DNA of 64,000 nucleotides from Simmondsia chinensis (Eukaryota > Streptophyta > Magnoliopsida > Caryophyllales > Simmondsiaceae): the NCBI GenBank assembly GCA_018398585.1, contig JAGTTD010000008.1, positions 28,573,208-28,637,207 on the forward strand, in the 5' to 3' direction. Position numbers and translations under genes: made by a program. The notes below the pieces were generated by a model. The model did not search any database. It saw nothing but the letters and a program-made list of their open reading frames with translations, and was not told the origin of the DNA. The first letter of the stretch is position 1; every line of letters starts with the position of its first letter. Below, piece after piece: positions 1-12,956 of this stretch.

Positions 1-468
1 TTAGCTTGCATGTGATGAATGTGTCCTTGAGGTTTTTCCCTCGTCATTTCAGATTTATTTTGGTTCATCTTATATGGAAATATGTGCTTAAATTATGGAG
101 CTGAAACCTGCAATTTGTTTCGCAACATCCGTCTTTAACGATGCCAAAATTTGTGAAACCTAAAAAAGAATAATGATTGACCAGCCGGACCAAGATATCT
201 GAATCCTTCTTCACTGGTTTGAATTATCATAGAAATTCATTGCTGAAGCTGACCTTTAAAAACGTATCCATTGTGGTATCTGCTTCTTCAGGATCCCAGT
301 TTCTACAAAATTAGATGATCACTGAAATAGCTGGGAGTGGTCATCTTAAATAAGATAGGGAGTATGGTTCTGACATTTGTTCTGACATTTATGAGTCTGC
401 ATGATTCTGAAATGCTTTTGTTGAGGATGTGTGAATGCGAATTAAGTTCTGTGGTTTGTGTTTGACAG

Positions 469-3400
469 AGTGTTCCAGTACAAGCTGGGCAAACACCACC
501 TCTGTTGCAATATTTTGGAACGCTTCTGACAAGAGGGAAGCTCAACGCATTTGAGTCATTGGAATTGTCCCGACTTGTTGTGAATCAGAACAAGAAAAAT
601 CTACTGGAAAATTGGTTAGCGGAGGACAAATTGGAGTGTTGCGAGGAGCTTGGAGATCTTGTGAAGGTTCACTTGCATCTGGATTATGATTTACTGATCT
701 TCTTTGCCGTTCTCCAATGCTTTTTGGCTGAATGTTTTCGATATGGTTATGTTTATGGTTTTGTAGACTGTAGACAATGATCTTGCACTAAAGATTTATA
801 TTAAAGCCAGAATAACTCCAAAGGTTGTTGCTGCTTTTGCTGAACGTCGAGAATTTGACAAAATCCTCATATATTCTAAGCAGGTAAAGGACATCCATTC
901 TATAGTCATCGAAGATGATATATTTAGCACAATCTCTTTTGAGATGCTTTGTGTTTAAAAACAACATGCTTCTGTGTCAGTTGTATGCACTCCTTTTTTA
1001 TCTTCCTTTCTCCTCTTTCTCTCCCTCCCTGCTGCCCCCCCCCCCCCTCTCTCCTCCCTCATTGTGTTACTTTTTTTCTGCCTTCTATCCTGTACTGCCT
1101 GTGCTCTAGTTACTGCTTTACTTCTGCCCTTACTGTCAGTGGTTAAGGGGTATGAGCTCTAGTAAGTCATGATTCATTGTTGATGTAGGTTGGATATACT
1201 CCTGATTATTTGTTCCTCCTTCAAACAATTCTTCGGACGGATCCACAGGTTTGTCAAGGACTTTGCCACGTATTTTGTCGTGTATAGATAATTAGTTGTT
1301 AAAAGACACTGTATTTTAAGCAACTTTATAATGGATCAGTTTTTGTTGAAGAGAATGCTAATTTTCTCCTTTTTTTTCCTCTTCATTGCAGGGAGCTGTG
1401 AATTTTGCCTTAATGATGTCCCAAATGGAAGGAGGCTGCCCAGTTGATCACAATACAATAACTGATCTCTTTCTTCAGGTTTGGAGATTACTTACTTGAC
1501 CCCACGATCAATTACGCTGTAGACTGAATTATCGAAAATGCTGGGGCTGCTGCATTTTTTCCATATGATTTCTGTTAGGTCCTATTTGGCTCTTGGAATT
1601 AGAGCCTAAAATTGGGGCTGAGACTAGAATTGAAGTCCATAATTCCAATTTGGTTGTTTGATTACCCGTTGAAATAGGAATTACAATTCCTTGCCTAATT
1701 CCATGGAATTGGGTTTTAACCGAAAATCATACATTCCAACTCCTTGGGGGTGGGGGTAAGGAATTGCAATATTAACTCCACTGATCTAAAACGCAAATAG
1801 CCCTACTTGAATAACCAAAACCCAAATGACTCAAAACCGAAAGACTTGACAACCTAAATTTGACCTAAACCTCGAGGTCACTCAACTTGAATGACTTCGA
1901 TATGAAATGAGTTGAATCAATTTAACTCAAAGTCCGAAGTGACTCAACCATTGACTTGAAACCAAAGATGATTGAAAACCAAAAAAATTAAACTACTCAA
2001 CTTGAATGTGACGTAACCAAGCTGAACGTGAAGTCAAAATGACCCGGCTAAGTTGACCCAAACCCAAATGGATTAAACATAAAATGATCCGATGTGACTA
2101 GAACTTGACTTGATTTGACTTGAAACTTGAATAACTAGAGTTCAAAGTGATTTGAGCTTACCAAAATGGGCCCTAGTTGATTTAAAGCTCGAAATGCCCA
2201 ACTTGATTGTCCAAAAACTTGTGATGACTTGCATTATTGTGGAATTATAATTCCAACCTCTAATTCCTTTGATTAACCAAACAATGGAATTTCAATTTCA
2301 TTAGGATTCTAACTTCACCAGAATTGGAATTGGAATTGGAATTCCACAGTCCAATTCCAATTTCTTGGGTTAAACAGAGCCACATTCTTCGTCTTTTGAA
2401 GCCCTTCTTTTACACGGTGTCTTGTGCCAAGTTAAAATTAATTCTCATCGTTTTCTTCTCATATTCCTCAGAGGAACTTGATTCGTGAGACAACAGCATT
2501 TCTGTTAGATGTTTTGAAGCCAAATCTGCCAGAGCATGGTTATCTGCAGACGAAGGTTTGGTATCTGTGCTTTTCACCTTTTAGTTCATAAGATTTGATA
2601 TATATGACCAATAAGTTTATGTATATGTTATTGGTGCAGGTGTTGGAAATCAATTTGGTTACCTTTCCAAATGTGGCAGATGCCATTTTAGCAAATGGAA
2701 TGTTCTCGCATTATGATCGAGCCAGAGTTGCTCAGCTTTGTGAAAAGGCTGGTCTTTACTTGCAAGCTCTGCGTGTAAGTATCTTCTAATGCATCCTTTT
2801 CTTTGACCTTGTTGCTTTATTACTTGTACCACCACTGCTGACCGGGCATATTCTTTATGTAGCACCACTCTGATTTGCCAGATATAAAACGTGTCATTGT
2901 GAATACTCATGCAATAGAGCCACAGGTTCACCTCTGCGCTGGTTTCATTTTGGTTTATCATATTTTGAAATACTGTTTAGTTGATGCTGAAAATGTTTCA
3001 TTGCAGGCTCTAGTGGAGTTCTTTGGGACCCTTTCTCGCGAATGGGCCCTAGAATGCATGAAAGATCTTTTACTAGTCAATCTAAGAGGCAACCTTCAGA
3101 TAATTGTGCAGGTATTCATTAATTTTTCGTGAATTTTTTTCTTTTTTTTTTGCAAAAATTTGGATTGGGCTTACAATTATGTGTTTCAGGCCTCCATACT
3201 GCTATGATATTATGCTACTTAGATGTTTGTATTTGTCAAATTCATTTTTACAGGTTGCAAAGGAGTACTGCGAGCAGTTGGGTGTTGATGCGTGCATTAA
3301 GCTTTTTGAGCAATTCAAGTCTTATGAAGGGTTATATTTTTTCCTTGGATCATTCTTGAGCTCAAGGTACTCCCACTAGATGGCCATTTGTCTTCATGGT

Positions 3401-6400
3401 GTTTTTTGTTTTTTGGTTGAAATTGTCGTGTCTTTTCACTATTGTGTTTTCTCCTCTATGCAGCGAGGATCCTGAGATTCACTTTAGATACATTGAAGCA
3501 GCAGCCAAGACTGGGCAGCTCAAAGAAGTAGAACGGGTTACTCGGGAGTCCAACTTCTATGACCCTGAAAAGACAAAAAATTTTCTGATGGAAGCTAAGC
3601 TTCCAGATGCACGGCCACTGATCAATGTCTGTGATCGTTTTGGTTTCGTTCCAGATCTCACACACTACCTCTATACAAACAATATGCTTCGATATATTGA
3701 AGGTTATGTCCAAAAGGTAGGACATTCTTTTTGTTGTTTTACGGTCATTGTGTTTTTGGTGCTTGTATTTCTTTGATATCACGGCTTATTATGTTTGAGA
3801 ATTTAGACTTGACATTTCGTTTGCTTCTTTTGTTAGGTTAACCCAGGCAATGCACCGCTAGTTGTTGGACAACTTCTTGATGATGAATGCCCTGAAGACT
3901 TCATTAAAGGCCTGATACTTTCTGTCCGCTCTTTGCTTCCAGTTGAACCACTAGTGGAAGAATGTGAGAAAAGGTGGTCATAGGCTCTATATGATAACGC
4001 CTGGTTTGTTTCTCTTTTTCGTTGGATTCTCATATATTTTTTTTTTGCCACTTCAGGAATCGACTCCGTTTGCTTACTCAGTTTCTGGAGCATCTTCTGA
4101 ACGAAGGAAGTCAGGATGTACATGTGCACAATGCTCTGGGTAAAATAATTGTTGACAGTAACAACAACCCGGAGCAGTTCCTTACAACTAATCCATACTA
4201 TGATTCTTGTGTGGTGGGTAAATATTGTGAAAAACATGATCCTACGCTTGCCGTTGTTGCTTACAGGCGAGGGCAATGTGATGATGAACTTATCAATGTC
4301 ACCAATAAGAATTCTTTGTTCAAGCTGCAAGCCAGGTCTACTACACATCCTGTCTTACCTATATATGCATAAACTTTAATGTCGTTGGTGTTTCATTATC
4401 TATTGAGGTCATTTTTTATTTCAGGTATGTTGTGGAAAGAATGGACTCTGATCTTTGGGAGAAAGTTCTCAACCCGGAGAATGAGTATAGGAGGCTGCTC
4501 ATCGATCAAGTTGTGTCCACTGCTTTTCCTGAAAGCAAGAGTCCAGATCAAGTTTCTGCAGCTGTTAAAGCTTTTATGACAGCCGATCTTCCCCATGAAC
4601 TAATCGAGCTTCTCGAAAAGATTGTTCTACAGAACTCTGCATTTAGTGGGAACTCTAATCTGCAAAACCTGCTTATTTTGACTGCTATTAAGGCCGATCC
4701 ATCTAGAGTTATGGATTACATCAATAGGCTGGACAATTTTGATGGCCCTGCGGTTGGGGAAGTAGCTGTTGAGGCCCAACTTTATGAAGAGGCATTTGCA
4801 ATTTTCAAGAAGTTTAATTTGAATGTGCCGGCAGTTAATGTGTTGTTGGATAACATTCAAAGCATTGACCGGGCTGTGGAGTTTGCATTCCGTGTTGAGG
4901 AAGATGCTGTTTGGAGCCAGGTTGCCAAGGCTCAATTGAAGGCAGGTTTGGTTAGCGATGCAATAGAATCATTTATTCGTGCGGAGGATGCAACTCAGTT
5001 TTTAGATGTTATTCGTACTGCTGAGGGTGCTGATGTCTATCATGACCTGGTGAGATATCTTCTGATGGTTAGACAGCAGACGAAGGAGCCAAGAGTTGAC
5101 AGCGAACTCATTTATGCATATGCTAAGATTGATAGGTTGGGTGAGATCGAGGAGTTCATCCTCATGCCAAATGTTGCTAATCTTCAAAATGTTGGAGATC
5201 GCTTGTATGATGAAGCTTTATACGAAGCTGCAAAAATAATATTTGCCTTTATTTCTAACTGGGCTAAGCTGGCTGTTACGCTAGTGAAGTTAAAACAGTT
5301 CCAAGGAGCTGTGGATGCAGCCCGAAAAGCAAACAGTGCAAAGACTTGGAAGGAAGTTTGCTTTGCCTGTGTTGATGCTGAAGAGTTCCGGTTAGCTCAG
5401 ATTTGTGGGCTCAATGTTATCATACAGGTGGCTTTTTCTGCTTATTTTTCTTGTTGTTATAACATGGTTGTCTTTGATCGACCAAGCGCAATTGTAGATT
5501 GATCTCGCACCAAAATTGAATTTCTCTCAGGCTCTGTTTATTTTAATGGAAAACATTTTCCTTCACAATTCTATTGATCTTTGCATAACTCTAGCAACAA
5601 CCGCAAATACAGAAGATGTTTTTTATTGAGGGAAAATTGGCTTCCTCCCAACGAAAAGGGGAAAACTTCCTTCGTTGAGTGAAAAAGGTTTTCTACTGTA
5701 ATCTCACGTTATATGTTTCACTTCGACCTCAACTTAGCCAAGCATGAACTTCATTAAAAGTTATAGGATGAAATTGTTTCTTTAGGTAAAAAGATAAATT
5801 TTTAAGGAAAAAAAGTATTTTTAAATGAAAATATCTCTTGAAGAAAAATTTTCTATAAGAAAAATATTTTCCTTGAACCAAATAGAGCCATAGTGCTGAA
5901 ATTCAGATGTAAATCAATGGATGCAAGAGCTCTGTTTTTACTATTTTTTGTGACATCGTTTTTGTCCTCAGCTTCCATCTGTGATGAATGCAAATTGTTT
6001 ACTTTTTGCTAGTCCCGATGAGTAAGTTTTGAAGCTCCGTATGGTCAAAAAGTCAACTATATTACTAAAACCATTATATAACATTTGATTCTCCATACTC
6101 TCCAGGTGGATGATATGGAAGAGGTCAGCCAATATTATCAGAACAGAGGATGCTTCAATGAGATTATCTCACTGATGGAAAGTGGGCTTGGATTGGAGCG
6201 TGCACATATGGGCATTTTCACTGAACTGGGTGTCCTTTATGCTCGATATCGGCCTGAGAAGCTTATGGAACACATCAAGCTATTTGCAACTCGTCTGAAC
6301 ATCCCCAAGCTTATAAGAGCATGCGATGAACAACAGCACTGGAAAGAGCTGACTTACCTGTACATTCAATATGATGAATTTGATAATGCTGCTGCGACTG

Positions 6401-9400
6401 TGATGAACCATTCCCCTGAAGCTTGGGATCACATGCAGTTCAAAGATGTTGTGGTTAAAGTCGCTAATGTGGAACTTTATTATAAATCTGTGCACTTCTA
6501 CTTCCAGGAGCATCCTGATCTTATTAATGATCTTCTTAATGTTCTGGCTCTTCGCTTGGATCAGACACGAGTGGTTGACATAATGAGAAAGGTTTTCTGA
6601 CTTCCATTTGGCCTGTTGATCATTTTTACTTTCGGTTTATGTTATTTGTTCAACTGAGTTGATCCTTGCTCGTTTCTCTTCATTTGACGGGTTTTTTGTT
6701 TTACAGGCGGGTCAATTGCCTCTTGTGAAGCCATATATGATTGCGGTTCAGAGCAATAATGTATCTGCTGTGAATGAGGCTCTTAATGAAATATACGTTG
6801 AGGAAGAAGATTATGATAGATTGCGAGAATCGATTGATTTGCATGATAACTTTGATCAGATAGGACTTGCACAAAAGGTCATGTGCAATTTCCTCTCTCT
6901 CTCTCTCAGTAATTAAAACCGTTTGCCCATACCCATCCAAGCCCAGTTCTGGTTATTTTTTGTGAACCATGCCAATCCATGGTAAATGTGCTAGGGCCCC
7001 ACGTCATCCATTTCAAACTGAAGTCTACAATAGTTTATTGATAGCAAGCCAGCAATGCTGAAAGTAAGAGCTTAAAGAAAGATGGAATAATTGACCACCC
7101 ATTAGAAGAAACTAGGAAACTCGGACTTGGAGTCTTAGAGAGGATCTTGATGAATTAAACTACTTGACCAAAGGGATTTGTAGTGGATTTAAAAGTTTTT
7201 GTTAAATGTGTTACAAAAAAAAAAAAAAAGTAGTTGTGAGTAATATTAATGTTTTCATGTAATATTGCACTAGGAGTCGAGGACAATTTGATGTATCAGG
7301 GTTTGCAACCTATAACCGTTGCCTGTCTCAGATTGAGCCTCGTTTTTCAACTAACACCTTGAAGCTTAGTGTGTTCATTTATACTTAGCGCAAACCCATA
7401 TGAACACTTGACAAGGTTGCCAGTTTCCATTTTCAGTAAAATTGACATTTCTAAATAAGAAATGCAAATTGGATCATTTGTTCATTCAGTGATAAAATTG
7501 AATACAAAGGAAGTGACAGCCAGTTGTTACTTATCTAAGCAGACTGAGAAACACGAGCTTCTAGAGATGCGACGTGTTGCTGCTTATATCTACAAGAATG
7601 CAGGCAGATGGAAGCAGTCTATTGCTTTATCCAAGAAAGACAAACATTATAGGGATGCAATGGAAACGTGCTCACAATCTGGTGATCGGGAATTGGCAGA
7701 GGAGTTGCTTGTCTATTTCATTCAAGAGGTAACTTTCTCTCTCCTGTCTGTTGAGTAGGGTAGTGAAAATCATTTGTTTTCTTCACTTTGCTCGTGCTCT
7801 TGCTGCTACAATTTTTTTGCAATACTTTAGGCTCAGCAAGACGAATGTGGTAGGAAAAGTTAGATGCCAGTTTCTATGTTTGATCTGGGGAAATATAATT
7901 TATTATGATGTTTCTGTATTGCTATGGCAACTTTTTCTTCTCCATGCTTTTTACATTCTACTTTGGAATTTTCTATGCTAGATGAATTGGAATCATGGTT
8001 GGTCCCGAGATTCTGGGGATCAAAAGCAAGTTTGATTGGAGGGTCCTTTTTGGTAATCAAGGTGTTCAAGCCAGCTAATATGTGGGTCTTTTATATTATG
8101 TATATATTTAAGTGCTCATAATGTATCATTTATGGGTTGTTATTTCTCCAAAATAAGTGGTGATATGTGGTAGAAGTGAACTGATAATATAACTACTTTT
8201 TAAAAAGGGGTCCTTAACAAATTGAGGCCCCCAAACAACTGCTTTTGTTGCTTGGGGTCTTGACCGGCCCGAATTGGAATATTGAAGAAAAGATGCTAGT
8301 TTATGGTAAAGTGAATGTTGAAGTGGTGTAATATAATAGTTTTATTTAATTTGGTAAGTGTATGTACAATCGGTTAACATTGGTTTATCACTTGTGCAGG
8401 GAAAGAAAGAATGCTTTGCAGCATGCCTTTTTGTTTGTTATGATGTAATCCGTCCAGATGTTGCTTTGGAACTTGCCTGGATGAACAATATGGTGGACTT
8501 TGCCTTCCCGTACTTGTTGCAGGTAATCCTTGTGGCTTTTCATGGGAACTAAAATGCAGCAAATAAGTACGCTAATAAAGCTAATAAGTTGTCCAAGACG
8601 CTCCTATTTGCATCATGGATAGCAGTTTTTGGTTTTTTAGAACCTAAAACTATATTTATTTTTTTGTTTTTAATTTCTTATTTTTAGTTTTTTTCTTAGT
8701 TTTAGTGAAGATTGAAAATAATAAGCTCAAAACCAGAAAGAAAAAACTGTTTCTAAAAGTTGAGATTTAGTTTCTTAGAAACTAAAAACTGCAAATAGAA
8801 AACAATATCAAATAGGCCCTTAGATATTAATCATGATGGTGATGGGCTGGAAAGTTTTGGGCTTTTTCTCAACCATTTTTTGTTTTTCTCTTTAGATATT
8901 GTTCTACTATGATAATGATTTGTTTCAGGTTTAGTTTTCAGTGCTTAAAATCCATAGTGAATTTTGGATGTGATCCAGTATATAAGTTGAGAATCAGCTT
9001 GCTGGATGAGCATTTACTGCCATCAAGGTTCTCTTGCTTTAGGGGCCTGTTTGGTCTCGTATTTCATTTACGCTTTTTGGTTTTTCATAAACTGAAGACT
9101 GTATTTGGAAACAATTTGTTATGGTTTTAAGTTTTTTGTTTTCAGATATTTCCTAGGTACTAAAAATAGAAAATAAAAAATTAAACCAGAAAGGTTTTTT
9201 TTAAAACCTTATCTTCAGTTTTTTAAAAATTAAAAAATGCAGACAAGAAAAAATACCAAACCAACCCTTAAATTTTCTATTCACTAGTTAATAACATGTT
9301 TCTTGTTTGACATGCCAAACTATCACTTATATAAAATAAAAATGAAAAAAAGAGAAAAATGTCCATCATTACGAGGTCGACTTCTTCGATAGCTTCTTAT

Positions 9401-10023
9401 TTTCACTGCTTAGTGCTTATGAGCGAATCCCATTCAGTAGGTATCTCTGACATAAGCTATATGCACTTGCAGTTCATCCGGGAGTACACAGGAAAAGTTG
9501 ATGAACTCATCAAGGACAAAATCGAAGCCCTCAATGAAGCTAAGGCTAAAGACAATAAAGAGAAGGAAGTGATTGCTCAACAGGTAGCTCTTCAAACTAC
9601 AGTCTTGCACTTATCCTTTTGTTTTGATGGAAAATGTTTTCTGTCACATTTCTATTGTTTCATTGTACAAATAAGTAACAATTCTTATTTTAATGGGAAA
9701 TGTTTTCCTCCGTAGATGACAAGTTGACTTCCCATCGAACAAGTAATTTGAAAAATGATTATGAAAAAAGCAATATTTTTCACAACACGGCTAACTAAGC
9801 CCTCACCCAAAAGTTTGATATGGGCCGAGTGTAATTATTCTCATGCCTGTGGTTGCAGAATATGTACGCCCAGTTGCTACCTCTTGCTCTGCCAGCACCA
9901 CCAATGCCAGGACTTGGTGGCATGGGAGGGGGCGGCTTTGCACCGCCACCACCACTGCCAATGGGAGGCATGGGGATGCCTCCAATCCCGCCTTTCGGCA
10001 TGCCCCCAATGGGTTCCTATTAG
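469..10023 (+). CDS. CHC: Clathrin heavy chain, 3' part of gene (19 exons, N-terminus outside window)
   Basis: Clathrin heavy chain forms the legs of the triskelion that coats vesicles at the plasma membrane and trans-Golgi network/early endosome. Exons read from splice sites and protein continuity: 469-666, 767-883, 1189-1248, 1392-1478, 2472-2555, 2640-2774, 2863-2925, 3007-3111, 3254-3366, 3464-3716, 3837-3973, 4057-4335, 4425-5427, 6106-6591, 6707-6877, 7543-7728, 8400-8522, 9473-9583, 9859-10023. Every intron is GT...AG and the frame is kept throughout, giving 1291 codons and stop TAG at 10021. Plant family members are about 1700 residues, so the beta-propeller and linker (about 410 residues) lie left of the window; 1-468 looks like intron. 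What remains is the alpha-helical leg (clathrin repeats), the trimerisation region and a Gly/Pro/Met-rich tail ending PPMGSY. I see no internal stop or frameshift in the spliced frame. The Met codons opening the single-exon frames are not true starts. Confidence 0.96.
1575..2385. repeat. Fold-back, MITE-like insert in clathrin intron 4
   Basis: The 993-nt intron 1479-2471 contains an AATT-rich block. Its two ends are loosely inverted (left TTTGGCTCTTGGAATT, right AATTCC...AAACAGAGCC). The interior (about 1800-2200) is full of degenerate short words of the ACTTGAATGACTT and ACCCAAATGA type, a common kind of decayed plant repeat. No clean target duplication was found, so the superfamily is not assigned. 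Confidence 0.45.
5530..5889. mobile_element. MITE in clathrin intron 13
   Basis: A 360-bp AT-rich block whose ends are inverted copies: GGCTCTGTTT followed shortly by GGAAAACATTTTCC on the left, and its complement AAAATATTTTCC...AAATAGAGCC on the right. This is a non-autonomous terminal-inverted-repeat element. No convincing target duplication is visible. A related fragment sits in the last intron of the same gene. Confidence 0.55.
8601..8820. mobile_element. MITE-like fold-back element in clathrin intron 17
   Basis: The left end CTCCTATTTGCAT...CAGTTTTTGG is mirrored by the right end ...AAAACTGCAAATAG...CAAATAGGCCC. The two arms pair over roughly 50 bp with mismatches and the centre is A/T rich. 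A TTA follows the right end but no matching TTA precedes the left, so the target duplication is lost or the left edge is eroded. Confidence 0.45.
9042..9267. mobile_element. Tourist-like MITE (PIF/Harbinger type) in clathrin intron 17
   Basis: A 226-bp element with inverted ends GGGGCCTGTTTGGTC and (reverse complement of the right end) GGGTTGGTTTGGTAT. It is flanked on both sides by TTA (9039-9041 and 9268-9270), the 3-bp duplication typical of PIF/Harbinger Tourist elements. The interior is A/T rich with no coding potential. Confidence 0.6.
9615..9730. repeat. Fragment related to the intron-13 MITE, in the last clathrin intron
   Basis: Contains TTTTGATGGAAAATGTTTTC followed by TCACATTTCTATTG, and then TTTTAATGGGAAATGTTTTCC. 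These words are shared with the left arm of the element at 5530-5889. Inferred to be a partial or rearranged copy of the same family. Confidence 0.4.
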
Positions 10024-10173
10024 ATTCGTCCCTTACAAAGCAAAATCTCAATTTTTGGATTTTTTTTTTTCCCATTAATCAAGGATAGTGTTATTGTCAG
10101 ATCATTTTATTATCAATTCCAGGGCAATGTCAAAATAACAAGGTTCCAACAATCTTTGTTATTGTCCTGATAT

Positions 10174-10250
10174 TAATAATAAATGCACTGACATTGAACA
10201 CTACCCTTAATCAATCCGAAAGGAATAAAGGCCAACCCCGAAATAAAAGG
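10174..10250 (+). promoter_or_regulatory. Candidate polyadenylation signals of the clathrin gene
   Basis: Three AATAAA-type words (AATAATAAATG, GGAATAAAGG, GAAATAAAAGG) lie 150-230 nt past the stop codon, in an A/T-rich stretch where a plant 3' UTR would end. Position is the only support. Confidence 0.35.
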
Positions 10251-11956
10251 TATTTTCTTGATCAGGTATTTCTTGGTGTACAATTATATCATTCTTTTGA
10301 CTGCGAGCGTATTCATCTTAAGGCTTTCCTACTATACTGATTTTATATTTCGAGGGTCTACATTTGTTCAATTCTTTTTTTTTTTTTTTTTTAAACTTTT
10401 CAACAGTTGCGGGGATTTTAATCCTTTTTGTAAGTCGTTAAAGATTTTATTATTTTCTTTTTATGAATGTCAATTGGTATTCTTTCAAAAGGAGCTATGA
10501 AATGAAGTGCCGATAGATTTTACTGAGGCGTTGCGATGAGAATTGAACCCATTAAACCTGATAAGCTTTAGATTATGTTTCCCGTTTGCGTTTTTTTTTT
10601 TTTTGTTTAGTGTGGTTGCGGTAAGAAAACAATCAAACAAACATTCAAAAAGGGCCTTGCCTCGACTTAGGCGCAAGTTCAAATTTCAAATTGCATGTGT
10701 TTGGCCTCAATTTATCACCTTGAGAAGAGGGTTGATGTTTTTGGTGAATTTGACTTTGGTCTGTAATAATAATATGGATTCTCCTCCATTTAAAGGTACT
10801 TGAATTGTAATATTTTTGGTGTTTTTGGTTAATCTGATGTGAGAAAAGTAATTTGGATATTGATTCGGGCCAAGTGGCAGTTGGGATGATGGAGCAAGGC
10901 CCATAGACACCTTACCTTCTACACTTATCGGGATGGAGACAAGTTCAAGAGCTCAGAAGCCTATTTCGAACCCGAGTCAATTAGGTTTTTAAGCTTGACA
11001 CACTTGACACAAAATATCTTAATTAAGTTTAAACTTGACAAGATTTAGGTAGAGCGAATTGTATTCGAGTCGCAGGATTAGGACCAACGGAATCTAGGTC
11101 AAAGTTTTGGTCGTTAAAGCCCTAAAACGATACCCCAAACCAAAATTCGCCACATGCACTAAGCCATTCACCAATCTAAGACCAATGCAATCAAGCTCTA
11201 ACTTGTCGAAAGGGTTAGGGACAAAGACTATGGTAGAAGGAAATACCCTCTCGTATACTGTAACTGAATACCTGAATGTATTGCTGAAGAAGCAAGACAT
11301 TAGCTACAAATACATCTACTCCTATTGAAGAAGAAAATGATAAAGCACAAATGTGCTGTAAAATAAATGAAAGGGCGAAAATTGTAGAAGTTTTGTGTTA
11401 GTGCTAGGACACTTTGCAATATAATAAGTGTTATTTATTTATAGGCTAAAATTTTAACTGCTGCATCCTTGAGTGGTTGCATATCTGTCCTAAGTTTGGC
11501 CTCCATGCTTCCACTGTGTTGAACTAGTGCTGAAAATGCCTTGACACATGTGCTCGAGGTCAAATAGTCTTTCCCACTTTCCCCATCTTCTCTTGATCAT
11601 CCTAGAGGCCCACGTTCTTGATACGAGCTTTAAATAACCATCTCAAGCTTTGGTAGTTATCTTTCCTACGACACTCCTGAAAGTCCCTTTGATCTTGAGC
11701 GTATAAGCCCAGTCAGCTTCTACGAGCGGCTATAATATCGGGACTTTAGTTAATAGGGTAGCTAAAATTTGGATGTTGTCTTTTCCACTCCTCAAGCCTT
11801 TTGGGTCTCGAGCACGATCCTACTTGTTCTACGCATGTCCTTTTATCCTAAGACGATGTCTACCAACGCACTCGATTTGGGGGTGTAAACAACTATAATC
11901 TTTTGTTTGTGGTTTTTATCTTATAGAAACTAGAATCGGGTTTGTATTTTCTTTAA
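10251..11956. other. Intergenic stretch, no recognisable gene
   Basis: A/T-rich with T-runs near 10377 and 10590. A 73-codon frame at 11107-11328 has no domain I recognise and no supporting signals. The part at 11400-11890 reads like decayed LTR-type sequence, but no end motifs or partner copy were found. Confidence 0.5.
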
Positions 11957-12139
11957 GGCATTGGGTTGTTATGAACTAAAATCGAGTTTTAATAATAATT
12001 TTCTATTTTTTGTTTTCTACTTTAAATTTTTAACTGATTTGAGTAAAAACTTAGAAATGAAACAAAAATCAAGAAAATATTGTTTGAAATGTGACTTTTA
12101 GTTTTTGAAAACTCTAAAAATTAAACAAAAAACAATACC
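11957..12139. mobile_element. Short Tourist-like MITE
   Basis: A 183-bp block with inverted ends: left GGCATTGGGTTGTTATGAA, right reverse complement GGTATTGTTTTTTGTTTAA. Both sides are flanked by TTAA (11953-11956 and 12140-12143), which fits a 3-bp TTA/TAA duplication of PIF/Harbinger type plus one chance base. It is A/T rich and noncoding. Confidence 0.55.
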
Positions 12140-12479
12140 TTAATGAAATAACTTGTCCCTTGGTCGTGCAACACTTGGAAAAAAAAGAGTGAGGAAGTGT
12201 CGAGTGACTGAAAAAAAAAAAATTTTTTTTATTGGATTATTTTATACCAAAAATACACTTTGGAAAATAATTATCTTGTACATAACCAATATAACTTTTT
12301 AATATTTTATAAAACTATATTCAAAAGTTAGAAAATTTTCAATTAACCAATAATGTTTATACCTTTCATTATCCTATAGTTTTCCACCTTTTTTTTTTTT
12401 TTAACATTAAAAAAACCCGAGGGCCAAATGGCACTAATATTGAATATGAAAGTCAGATACTGTTTACAACTATGCTTGC

Positions 12480-12662
12480 CTAAGCGAGCCACGAGCAGGC
12501 AAGCAAGGTAATGGGCGAGCCAGATAACAGGTCAGCCAGGAGTAGATGAGCTAGATAACGGGCGACCCAGGAGTAGGCGAGCAAGGAGTAAGCGAGCTAG
12601 GTAACGGACGAGCTAGGAGTAGGTGAACTAGGTAATGGGCGAGCCAAGAGTAGGTGGGCCAG
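12480..12662. repeat. Minisatellite, unit about 31 bp
   Basis: Degenerate tandem copies built on GGGCGAGCCAGGAGTAGG and GAGCTAGGTAAC; the clearest two adjacent units start near 12602 and 12633. About four to five copies. The G/C content stands out from the surroundings. Confidence 0.6.
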
Positions 12663-12956
12663 AAAGGGCATCTCCAAGGCAAGCATTTTAAAATAACCAA
12701 GGCATGTACACTCCCGCCCCCTCTGGCTATTGACTATATATAGAGAGGTAATCCAAGTGTAAAGGGGCAAGGTGGGACAAAAGGAAAAAGGGAAAGAAAT
12801 AAAAGACAGCCCCGGAGACACACCATTACCCAGGGAATAAAGAAAGACTAAGACGTAAAGGAAAAAGGAGATCCTTGCAGTCTTGGCCCTCGAGCTTGAG
12901 CTCAGCTTGTCCTATCCTGCACACCCTCAAATTTACTAGAAACATAAACATAATTA

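Noticed and set aside
1..468. An additional clathrin exon at the left edge
   Set aside because: No frame matches the residues expected before SVPVQAG, and the acceptor at 467-468 is preceded by intron-like sequence; the previous exon must be outside the window.
915..1162. Small proteins in the clathrin intron
   Set aside because: They lie wholly between exons 883 and 1189 in pyrimidine-rich intron sequence.
11107..11328. 73-codon gene
   Set aside because: No recognisable domain, and no promoter or polyadenylation support; it lies in repeat-like intergenic DNA.
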